From an uncultured Sutterella sp. (GTDB lineage: Bacteria > Pseudomonadota > Gammaproteobacteria > Burkholderiales > Burkholderiaceae_F): a stretch of 30,114 bases of DNA. The notes under the pieces are model-generated. The model was not told where the DNA came from, searched no databases, and saw only the letters and a list, made by a program, of their open reading frames with translations. The DNA lies in contig CAJJRX010000025.1 in NCBI GenBank assembly GCA_905194315.1, positions 1-30,114 of the forward strand, given 5' to 3'. Of the stretch, positions 16,130-22,506 are shown one piece after another (positions within the stretch are counted from its first letter, which is position 1; every line of letters starts with the position of its first letter). The position numbers were made by a program, and so were the translations under genes.

Positions 16130-16220
16130 CGTTTCCCGCCGCAGGTATCAACCTGATCCGGTCCCAAGGGTGTTTCTCAATCAGAGAGTCCGGTTGTGTA
16201 CGGCCTCTCTGATACCCCTA
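16130..16220 (-). promoter_or_regulatory. TPP riboswitch (thi box) in the thiC leader
   Basis: On the minus strand the RNA starts with GGGGTATC and contains a TGAGA element (in CTGATTGAGA), then ACCCTTGGGACCGGATCA and GGTTGATACCTGCGGCGGGAAA in part. These correspond to the conserved ...ACCCUU...ACCUGAU...GAUAAUACC...GCG...GGGAA blocks of the TPP aptamer. It lies immediately after a promoter (16235-16263) and about 180 bases before thiC, whose product is the classic target. No T-run terminator is seen between aptamer and gene, which suggests control of translation. Confidence 0.92.
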
Positions 16221-16234
16221 ACGTAGTTAGGTGC

Positions 16235-16263
16235 AGTCTAACAGTAACCGCCGGTCAGGACAA
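16235..16263 (-). promoter_or_regulatory. Sigma70-like promoter of thiC
   Basis: On the minus strand TTGTCC (16263-16258) and TAGACT (16240-16235) are 17 bp apart, four of six consensus matches each. The start would be near 16228, just before the riboswitch. Confidence 0.5.
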
Positions 16264-16457
16264 GCAAAACAAAACCCGCTTTGCTCACCAACCCGCATAT
16301 GGTCTTTGTTAGAATTGAGCCACTCCAAGAATTTGCCATTTCTGTGGTCTCTGCGCCGCGATGATATAAGCCGCCGGGATACTTCCGGACGGCCGAGCAC
16401 AGTTCAGGCGGGCGAGCCGCAAACCGATTTTTCCATTATTTTTCTGAGGACTCTCTC

Positions 16458-17822
16458 ATGGATCTGAATGCGCTTACAGCACTCTCCCCGATTGACGGCC
16501 GCTATGCCCGGCAGACTGACGTTCTGCGCGGCATTTTCTCCGAATTTGCGTTCATGAACGCCCGCGTCCGCGTTGAAACAGAGTGGCTGATCGCCCTGTC
16601 TGAAGCCGGTTTTGCCGAACTGCCTGAAATCAGTGCACACGGCAAGGCCTTCCTGCGCGGTCTGGCTGACAATTTCAGCATCACCGACTGCGAAGCAATC
16701 AAGGAAATCGAAAAGACGACCAACCACGACGTCAAGGCCGTGGAATACTGGATCAAACGTCAGGTCGATCATGACGAAGAGCTGCGTAAGAGTGCCGAGT
16801 TTGTGCACTTCGCCTGCACCTCGGAAGACATCAACAACACCTCCCATGCGCTCATGCTGACCGAAGGCCGCAAGGCACTCGTCAAAGAACTGCGCGGCAT
16901 TCACGCCAAGCTCGTTGAGCAGGCTCACCTCTGGGCCGATGTATCGATGCTCAGCCGCACCCACGGCCAGACGGCCAGTCCGACCACTGTCGGCAAGGAG
17001 TTTGCCAACGTGGCCGTGCGCCTGAACCGCATCATTGAAGCCATTGAGGCCGTGAAGATCTACGCCAAGATGAACGGCGCCGTGGGTAACTACAACGCAC
17101 ACCTGATCGCCTACCCTGATACCGACTGGGAAGCCTTCTCGCGCAATGTGGTGGAAAACCGTCTCGGTGTGACGTTCAACACGCACACCATCCAGATTGA
17201 ACCGCACGACTACATGGCCGAACTCTTCCACGAGATCACGCGCGCCAATACCGTGCTGCTCGACTTTGACCGTGACGTCTGGGGCTATATCTCCATGGGC
17301 TTTTTCAAGCAGAAGCTCAAGGAAGGCGAAGTCGGCTCCTCGACCATGCCGCACAAGGTCAACCCGATCGACTTCGAAAACTCCGAAGGCAATCTCGGCA
17401 TCGCCAATGCGCTTTTCCTGCATCTGGCCGGCAAGCTGCCCGTCTCCCGCTGGCAGCGTGACCTCACAGACTCGACGGTTCTGCGTAACCTCGGTGTCGC
17501 CTTCGGCTACAGCTTCATTGCCTATAACGCGATGATGCGCGGCCTCAACAAGCTCGAACTCAATGAACAGCGTGTGGCTGAAGACCTCGATCACGCCTGG
17601 GAGGTTCTCGCCGAGGCTGTCCAGACGGTGATGCGCCGCTATGGTGTGCCGCACCCCTACGAACAGCTCAAGGCACTCACCCGCGGCAAGGGGATTACCG
17701 CTGAATCGATGCGTGAATTCATCGCCGGTCTTGACATCCCTGCTGACGCCAAGGCCCGCCTGATGGAACTCACGCCTGCCACCTACACCGGCAAGGCTCA
17801 GGAGCTCGCCCGCCGCTGCTGA
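16458..17822 (+). CDS. purB: Adenylosuccinate lyase
   Basis: 454 aa, the size of the E. coli-type enzyme (456 aa). The fumarase-superfamily signature GSSTMPHKVNP (293-303) includes the catalytic Ser294. TTNHDVKAVEYW, HFACTSEDINNTSHAL and SRTHGQTASPTTVGKE are also typical. It acts twice in purine synthesis: SAICAR to AICAR (the step after PurC) and adenylosuccinate to AMP, releasing fumarate each time. TGAGGA lies about 11 bases upstream of the ATG. It is a single-gene unit, divergent from thiC, and ends in a bidirectional terminator. The ~200-bp region before it is shared with the thiC promoter. Confidence 0.97.
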   Translation: MDLNALTALSPIDGRYARQTDVLRGIFSEFAFMNARVRVETEWLIALSEAGFAELPEISAHGKAFLRGLADNFSITDCEAIKEIEKTTNHDVKAVEYWIKRQVDHDEELRKSAEFVHFACTSEDINNTSHALMLTEGRKALVKELRGIHAKLVEQAHLWADVSMLSRTHGQTASPTTVGKEFANVAVRLNRIIEAIEAVKIYAKMNGAVGNYNAHLIAYPDTDWEAFSRNVVENRLGVTFNTHTIQIEPHDYMAELFHEITRANTVLLDFDRDVWGYISMGFFKQKLKEGEVGSSTMPHKVNPIDFENSEGNLGIANALFLHLAGKLPVSRWQRDLTDSTVLRNLGVAFGYSFIAYNAMMRGLNKLELNEQRVAEDLDHAWEVLAEAVQTVMRRYGVPHPYEQLKALTRGKGITAESMREFIAGLDIPADAKARLMELTPATYTGKAQELARRC

Positions 17823-17845
17823 GCTGCACTGCGAGTCTGATTGAT

Positions 17846-17884
17846 TAAAAGGTTGCTTCACGCTGCGTGAGGCAACCTTTTTTT
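17846..17884. terminator. Bidirectional terminator, purB / modC
   Basis: AAAAGGTTGC pairs with GCAACCTTTT, with an inner TCACGC/GCGTGA stem. T-runs follow on both strands (TTTTTTT on plus, TTTT on minus). It lies between convergent purB and modC. Confidence 0.92.
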
Positions 17885-17902
17885 CAGAGCACGGCGTCTG
17901 AT

Positions 17903-18982
17903 TCAGTTGGCAAGCGAAACGGCTTTGACCTGAGCAAAGACACTCTCACCGGGCTCGAGCGCCAGTTCGGCGGCGGACCGGGCAGAGATCATCGAGAGAA
18001 TACGTTCACCGCCGGCGGTGAGTGTCACCAGTACGGACGATTTCCCTTCAAGCGGCGTAATCTCGTCAATTCTGGCGGGAAAAATATTTCTGATGCTGCT
18101 CGCGGTGGCCCTTTCACGGGCGATGGAGACATCCTTCGCACCGATGCTCACACGGATGTGTTCCCGGGTGCGCCCGATGAGCCAGGGCACCTCAAACGTC
18201 AGGCCGCGGCACGCCAGAAGAGAACTGCCCCACTCGGGCAGCTGAGCCTTCAGTACAGCTTCAAGCAGCACACCCGCATTGGCCGAGCGTCCGCTTCTGC
18301 TCTGCTCAAAGAGCACCTCAGTGGGCGTGCCGAAGGCGGTCATGCGACCGCTCTCAAGCAGAAGAATCCGGTCAGCGAGCCGGTGCATCTCCTCTTCGGA
18401 GTGCGTCACATAGAGTACGGGGATGGCCAGCTCGTCACGCAGACGCTCCAGCCAGGGGAGAAACTCGGCTTTTCTCGCGGCATCGAGTGCCGAGAGCGGC
18501 TCATCCATCAGCAGAATTGACGGCTGCTGTGCAAGCGCTCTGACGATAGCCACCCGCTGGCGCTCCCCGCCGGAGAGACTCGCCGGCCGCTTATCGAGGA
18601 TCGACTCGAGTCCGAGCACCTCTGTGAGCTCAGCCAGACGTGCCGCACTCATCGGATGACGGGCGCGTTTGCGGGCGAATTCAATATTGCCGCTTGCACT
18701 GAGGTGATCAAAAAGGCTTGATTCCTGAAAGACATAACCGAGTGAGCGGCGGTGTGTGGGGACAAAGATATTCTGCGCATCATCCTGCCAGAGCTCCCCG
18801 GCAACGCTGACGACCCCTTTTGCCCGTGTCAGACCGGCCACACAGCGAAGCAGTGTGGTTTTGCCGCAGCCTGAAGGGCCGAATAAAACCGTGATGCCCC
18901 GGGGGAGCAGTTCAAAATCTGCCTGCAGATGAAAGCCTTCCTCGCGGGCGAGCTCAAGCTGAACATGACCGTTTTCGCTCAT
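17903..18982 (-). CDS. modC: Molybdate ABC transporter, ATP-binding protein
   Basis: 359 aa. The ABC domain shows Walker A GPSGCGKTT (35-43), signature LSGGERQRVA and Walker B ILLMDEPLSALD. The C-terminal part (about 290-355) is a Mop/TOBE molybdate-binding domain (SSIRNIFPARIDEI...), characteristic of ModC. ATG at 18982 is chosen because GGAGG sits 6 bases upstream; it overlaps the modB stop as TGATG, so the two are coupled. A GTG one codon earlier is possible but spaced too tightly. It powers molybdate import at the inner membrane. It is the last gene of modABC. Confidence 0.95.
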   Translation of the reverse strand: MSENGHVQLELAREEGFHLQADFELLPRGITVLFGPSGCGKTTLLRCVAGLTRAKGVVSVAGELWQDDAQNIFVPTHRRSLGYVFQESSLFDHLSASGNIEFARKRARHPMSAARLAELTEVLGLESILDKRPASLSGGERQRVAIVRALAQQPSILLMDEPLSALDAARKAEFLPWLERLRDELAIPVLYVTHSEEEMHRLADRILLLESGRMTAFGTPTEVLFEQSRSGRSANAGVLLEAVLKAQLPEWGSSLLACRGLTFEVPWLIGRTREHIRVSIGAKDVSIARERATASSIRNIFPARIDEITPLEGKSSVLVTLTAGGERILSMISARSAAELALEPGESVFAQVKAVSLAN

Positions 18983-19650
18983 CACCGTCCTCCCGCCTGA
19001 CGTCTGCGGTTAAGCAGATTAAGGCTCATCAGCACGACAAAGCTGAACACCAGCATGCCGGCGGCAAGAATATGCGCCTCGTTGTATTCCATCGCTTCAA
19101 CCGCGTTATAGATCTGCGTTGAAACAACCTGAGTCTGACCGGGAATATTGCCGCCAATCATCAGCACGACACCAAACTCTCCGATCGTGTGGGCAAAGCT
19201 CATCAGTGCTCCGGAAATTATGCCCGGGCGGGCAAGCGGAATAGCCACATGCAAAAAGGTGTCAAACGACGAGCAGCCCAGAGTGGCAGCCACCTCGTAG
19301 GGCCGCGGACCAATGGCATCAAACGCGGTCACGACCGGCTGCACCATAAAGGGAAGCGAATAGATGACCGAGCCGATCACGAGACCGGTGAAGGTGAAAT
19401 TAAGTGTTCCGATGCCGAGCGCCTCGGTGAGGCGCCCGATGGGACCTGCCGGTCCCAGTGCCACCAGAATATAAAACCCCAGCACGGACGGCGGCAGAAC
19501 CAGCGGCAGTGTTACCACGGCACTGACCGGCGCACACCAGGCGCTGCGCCTTGCCGAAAGCCAGGCGGCAAGCGGCACCCCGGTCAGCAGCAGAATCAGC
19601 GTGGTGACCGCGGCGAGTTTCAGACTCAGAAATACAGGGCTAAAGTCCAT
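18982..19650 (-). CDS. modB: Molybdate ABC transporter, permease
   Basis: 222 aa, with about five to six transmembrane helices. The cytoplasmic EAA loop EVAATLGCSSFDTFLHVAIPLARPGI couples it to ModC. The length and the FSHTIGEFGVVLMIGGNIPGQT-type region (here AHTIGEFGVVLMIGG...) match ModB/CysW-like permeases specific for molybdate. It forms a homodimeric channel in the inner membrane. It begins 44 bases after the modA stop, and its stop codon overlaps the modC start. Confidence 0.95.
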   Translation of the reverse strand: MDFSPVFLSLKLAAVTTLILLLTGVPLAAWLSARRSAWCAPVSAVVTLPLVLPPSVLGFYILVALGPAGPIGRLTEALGIGTLNFTFTGLVIGSVIYSLPFMVQPVVTAFDAIGPRPYEVAATLGCSSFDTFLHVAIPLARPGIISGALMSFAHTIGEFGVVLMIGGNIPGQTQVVSTQIYNAVEAMEYNEAHILAAGMLVFSFVVLMSLNLLNRRRQAGGR

Positions 19651-19694
19651 TTATTCGCTTCACTGCGGATGAGATGTTCCGGATGCAGGACACC

Positions 19695-20447
19695 TTAGTG
19701 CGCTTTCGCGTAACCAAAGGCCGTACGCACACTGTCCGCCTCGGGACTGTTCGCAAGAAATTCAATGAATTTGCGGGCAGCCTCCGGATGTTCTCCGGCC
19801 TTAAGCAGCACACCCTCCTGAAGAATCGGGCTGTGGAAGGACTCGGGCACAATCCAGGCGGAACCTCCTGTGAGCTTACCATCTTTGTAGCACTGACTCA
19901 GGGCGATAAAGCCGGCCTGTGCATTACCGGTGCTCACAAACTGGTAGGTCTTGGAAATGTTGCCGCCCATGACAAATTTCGGCGACAGTTTTTCGTACTT
20001 CCCAAGCTTTTCGAGTGTCTCCTGTGCGGCCAGACCGTAGGGGGCAAGTTTCGGATCGGCAAGAGCAAGCTTTCGGATGCGGTCACTCTCGAGCGAGGTT
20101 TCATCACGGATCAGATCCGGATCACTGCTCCAGAGAACAAGTTTGCCGACGGCATACACAAAGGGAGTGCCCTCAACACCGTAGCCTTCTTTCACCGCTT
20201 TTCTGCTCGCCTTGTTATCTGCAGCAAGCAGAATATCAAAAGGCGCGCCGTTTTTGATCTGAGCATACAGTGCGCCGGTGGCACCGAACGACATCACCAG
20301 ACGGTCACCGGTGAGCTTTTCATACACCGGTGCGAGCGCCTGCATGGGCTTGGTAAAGTTTGCGGCGATGGCGAGTTTCACCTCGGCCGCACTTACGGCT
20401 GCGGCGCCTGCCGCCAGCACAGCAACAATAATCCTGGCGATTTTCAA
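19695..20447 (-). CDS. modA: Molybdate ABC transporter, periplasmic binding protein
   Basis: 250 aa with a cleavable signal peptide (about residues 1-21, MKIARIIVAVLAAG...VSA). The start codon is TTG at 20447, supported by AGGAG 8 bases upstream and by the signal peptide beginning directly there. ModA motifs include LAIAANF, SFGATGALYAQI and GAPFDILLAAD. It captures molybdate (and probably tungstate) in the periplasm and delivers it to ModBC. It is the first gene of the modABC operon. The upstream control region carries a ModE-like operator and is shared with divergent modE. Confidence 0.95.
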   Translation of the reverse strand: MKIARIIVAVLAAGAAAVSAAEVKLAIAANFTKPMQALAPVYEKLTGDRLVMSFGATGALYAQIKNGAPFDILLAADNKASRKAVKEGYGVEGTPFVYAVGKLVLWSSDPDLIRDETSLESDRIRKLALADPKLAPYGLAAQETLEKLGKYEKLSPKFVMGGNISKTYQFVSTGNAQAGFIALSQCYKDGKLTGGSAWIVPESFHSPILQEGVLLKAGEHPEAARKFIEFLANSPEADSVRTAFGYAKAH

Positions 20448-20534
20448 CTCTGTTCTCCTCTGAAAGTGCCGGATGGCAAACCGGGACTGCTCCTCTGTTT
20501 GTCAGCACATTGCCCGGCGTGCGGGTTTCCGATA

Positions 20535-20553
20535 GAATTGAATAGATCAATTC
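20535..20553. promoter_or_regulatory. Inverted repeat overlapping the mod -10 region
   Basis: GAATTGA (20535-20541) and TCAATTC (20547-20553) form a perfect 7+7 inverted repeat with a 5-bp spacer. It abuts the ModE-like operator and overlaps the predicted modA -10 element. A second repressor or activator site is possible; the binding protein is unknown. Confidence 0.4.
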
Positions 20554-20565
20554 CGTTATTCACAA
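20537..20565 (-). promoter_or_regulatory. Predicted modABC promoter
   Basis: On the minus strand TTGTGA (20565-20560) and TTCAAT (20542-20537) are 17 bp apart, four of six consensus matches each. The -35 falls inside the ModE-like operator, so bound ModE would block it. Confidence 0.42.
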
Positions 20566-20577
20566 ATAGAATAACGG
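20553..20577. promoter_or_regulatory. ModE-type operator
   Basis: CCGTTATTC (20553-20561) and GAATAACGG (20569-20577) are perfect complements around a 7-bp AT-rich spacer. The known E. coli ModE site has CGTTAT...ATAACG half-sites with a similar spacing, and the modE gene itself starts 41 bp away. Molybdate-bound ModE would be expected to repress modABC here. Confidence 0.82.
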
Positions 20578-20617
20578 TTATTCCTCACCCTTGCAAGTCC
20601 TTATTCGGGAGTACACC

Positions 20618-21388
20618 ATGCCAAGCTCACTCGCGGACCCGGTTCTGTTAGCCAATCAGATGGCCGAGCTGTATGACAAGCGCATCGATATCCTGCGCCG
20701 GATTCATGATGTGGGCTCCATTTCCGAAGCGGCAAGAAACGCCGGTGTGAGTTATAAGGCCGCCTGGCAGGCGATCGAGACACTGTCCAATCTCGCCGGC
20801 GGTCCGCTTGTGGAAAAAGTGGTCGGCGGAGCCAAAGGCGGCGGCACACAGCTCACAGAAAAGGGACTTGAGGTACTGGCGCTCGCCAACGATCTGACAC
20901 GCGCCAGAATGGAGGTGCTTGCCCGCTATCAGCTCAAGGACAGTCCGTCACTCACAGGCATCGGTCTGAGCACACTCTCGACCTCTATGCGCAACATGAT
21001 GCCGGTGACCATTAAAAAGGTGAAGATCGGCTCTGCTCTGGTGCGTCTCACTCTGGTTCTCTCAGACGGACAGCAGCTGCGCAGCTCCATCACCATGGAG
21101 TCCGCCCAGCTTCTCGGGATCAAGGAGGGCTGCACGGCACTTGCGCTTTGCAAAGCCACGGCTGTGGAGATCATGCGCCCGGAAATTGCCAGTGATGCCA
21201 TCGAGAACTGCATTCGCGGCACCATTATCCGTTCAGTGCGTGAGAGAAAAGGTGGCGAGTGCACAATTCAGCTCGCCACAAGCCAGACCATTATCGGTTT
21301 TGCCCACCCTGATCACGGTCTGCATATCGGGAGTGTCGCAACCGCCTGTATCCCAGCCGAAGCGATCGTAATTGCGTTAAATGTCTGA
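20618..21388 (+). CDS. modE: Molybdate-responsive transcriptional regulator ModE
   Basis: 256 aa from ATG 20618 (CGGGAG just upstream); an upstream TTG in frame adds nine residues without support. The N-terminal winged helix-turn-helix spans about residues 20-100 (IHDVGSISEAARNAGVSYKAAWQAIETL, GGGTQLTEKG). Two tandem Mop/TOBE repeats follow, about 115-185 and 190-256, which bind molybdate. This is the complete E. coli-like ModE layout. It represses the mod transporter when molybdate is sufficient and often activates molybdoenzyme genes. It is transcribed divergently from modABC with the operator between them, so it may also control itself. Confidence 0.95.
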   Translation: MPSSLADPVLLANQMAELYDKRIDILRRIHDVGSISEAARNAGVSYKAAWQAIETLSNLAGGPLVEKVVGGAKGGGTQLTEKGLEVLALANDLTRARMEVLARYQLKDSPSLTGIGLSTLSTSMRNMMPVTIKKVKIGSALVRLTLVLSDGQQLRSSITMESAQLLGIKEGCTALALCKATAVEIMRPEIASDAIENCIRGTIIRSVRERKGGECTIQLATSQTIIGFAHPDHGLHIGSVATACIPAEAIVIALNV

Positions 21389-21394
21389 AAATCC

Positions 21395-21408
21395 CTCCCG
21401 AATGGGAG
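21395..21408 (+). terminator. Weak hairpin after modE
   Basis: CTCCC (21395-21399) and GGGAG (21404-21408) flank a GAAT loop seven bases after the modE stop. Only a poor T-rich tail (ATATTTGT) follows, so termination would be inefficient. Confidence 0.35.
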
Positions 21409-21433
21409 ATATTTGTCAGAAAATGCCCTGAAC

Positions 21434-21447
21434 TTGATTAAAGTCAA
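21434..21447. promoter_or_regulatory. FNR/ANR-type binding site upstream of the tetraheme cytochrome gene
   Basis: TTGATTAAAGTCAA matches the FNR consensus TTGAT-N4-ATCAA at all but one position. A weak -10 (CACAAT, 21468-21473) lies at the spacing expected for an activator site centred near -41. This suggests anaerobic induction of the downstream cytochrome. Confidence 0.65.
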
Positions 21448-21551
21448 AAGCATTTAATCCATTCTTACACAATCCTTAATAATATTTCGACTGTAGAGTG
21501 TGTTGCCTATCCCAAGGCTATCCCTAACACCTCCCCATTTAAATGAGTTCG

Positions 21552-21585
21552 CGTCTTCGAGTAATACCCTCGTGTCTGGAAGACG
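21552..21585 (+). promoter_or_regulatory. Leader hairpin before the tetraheme cytochrome gene
   Basis: CGTCTTC (21552-21558) and GAAGACG (21579-21585) are perfect complements 31 bases before the start codon. A short inner CGAG/CTCG pairing is also possible. No T-run follows. Confidence 0.4.
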
Positions 21586-21616
21586 TTCGGTCTCCCAAAA
21601 AAGGTTCCGAGAAAAA

Positions 21617-22195
21617 ATGAAGAATAGTAAATGGTATGCTGCCGGTATCTGCCTGATCGGTGTAGTAATCGGTATTGTTTTTGTTGGTGTTCTGACCAGC
21701 GCTGTGCACTGGGCCGGCACGAACAAGTTCTGCGGTGAATTCTGCCACTCCATGGACATGGTTTACATCGCCTACAAGGACGGTCTGCATGGCCGTACCC
21801 CCACCGGCGTCACCGCTGGCTGCTCTGACTGCCACCTGAAGTATCACTCCAATGAACACGTCGGTCCTGTTGACTACGTGCTCATGCTCGTGGACAAGGT
21901 CCGCGCCGGTTCCAAGTCCGGCTGGGGCGAAATCCGCGGCACGCTCAATACGGTTGAAAAGCAGATCGAACGCCGTGAAGAAATGGCCAAGGAAGTTCAC
22001 GAACTCTTCCTGGCTCGTGACTTCAGCATGTGCAAAGGCTGCCACGACCTTGAAAAGATGAATGACCCGAAGAAGCCCGTCATCGCCACGATGCACAAGA
22101 ACATGGGCAAAGACGGTAAAGTGGTTGACTGCCTGGCCTGCCACCCGACCGCCGGTCATGACTACAGCAAGCTGCCTGCTCCGAGCAAGAAGTAA
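21617..22195 (+). CDS. NapC/NirT-family membrane-anchored tetraheme cytochrome c
   Basis: 192 aa from ATG 21617. One N-terminal membrane anchor (about 9-30) is followed by a periplasmic domain with four haem-binding sites: CGEFCH (39-44), CSDCH (69-73), CKGCH (139-143) and CLACH (172-176). The first has three residues between the cysteines instead of two, followed by S-M as in the family's CHxM. Such proteins take electrons from menaquinol or ubiquinol and pass them to periplasmic reductases (nitrate, nitrite, TMAO, DMSO, fumarate). No reductase gene is next to it; modE precedes and a terminator follows, so its partner is encoded elsewhere. The upstream FNR-like site fits an anaerobic role. 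The start is chosen for the membrane anchor; the ribosome binding site is weak. Confidence 0.9.
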   Translation: MKNSKWYAAGICLIGVVIGIVFVGVLTSAVHWAGTNKFCGEFCHSMDMVYIAYKDGLHGRTPTGVTAGCSDCHLKYHSNEHVGPVDYVLMLVDKVRAGSKSGWGEIRGTLNTVEKQIERREEMAKEVHELFLARDFSMCKGCHDLEKMNDPKKPVIATMHKNMGKDGKVVDCLACHPTAGHDYSKLPAPSKK

Positions 22196-22220
22196 TCAGC
22201 CTGTCTGAAGCAGAAAACAT

Positions 22221-22262
22221 AATCCCGCCTGAACAGCGATCGCTTTCCGGCGGGATTTTTTT
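22221..22262 (+). terminator. Terminator of the tetraheme cytochrome gene
   Basis: AATCCCGCC (22221-22229) pairs with GGCGGGATT (22249-22257), followed by TTTTT. It starts 25 bases after the stop codon and shows that the cytochrome is monocistronic. Confidence 0.9.
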
Positions 22263-22506
22263 CGTCTCTGCTCTGCAGACGAGTTGTTACGCAAAAATGA
22301 CGATTCCTTAACAGGCTTTCCCCCCACTGCCGTGCGGTTTTGTCTAAAATCTTAGGATATTTGGGTAAATTTCCTTTGCCCTCTCTGTCTGCTGCAGCAG
22401 GACCGTCCCGGTTCGGATTTACCGTAGGCCGGCCTCAGACACAACAGCAGACAGCTTACTGTTATTAAGGCTGCTATAGCGACTCCGCCAGGGAGCAAAC
22501 TGTTTT

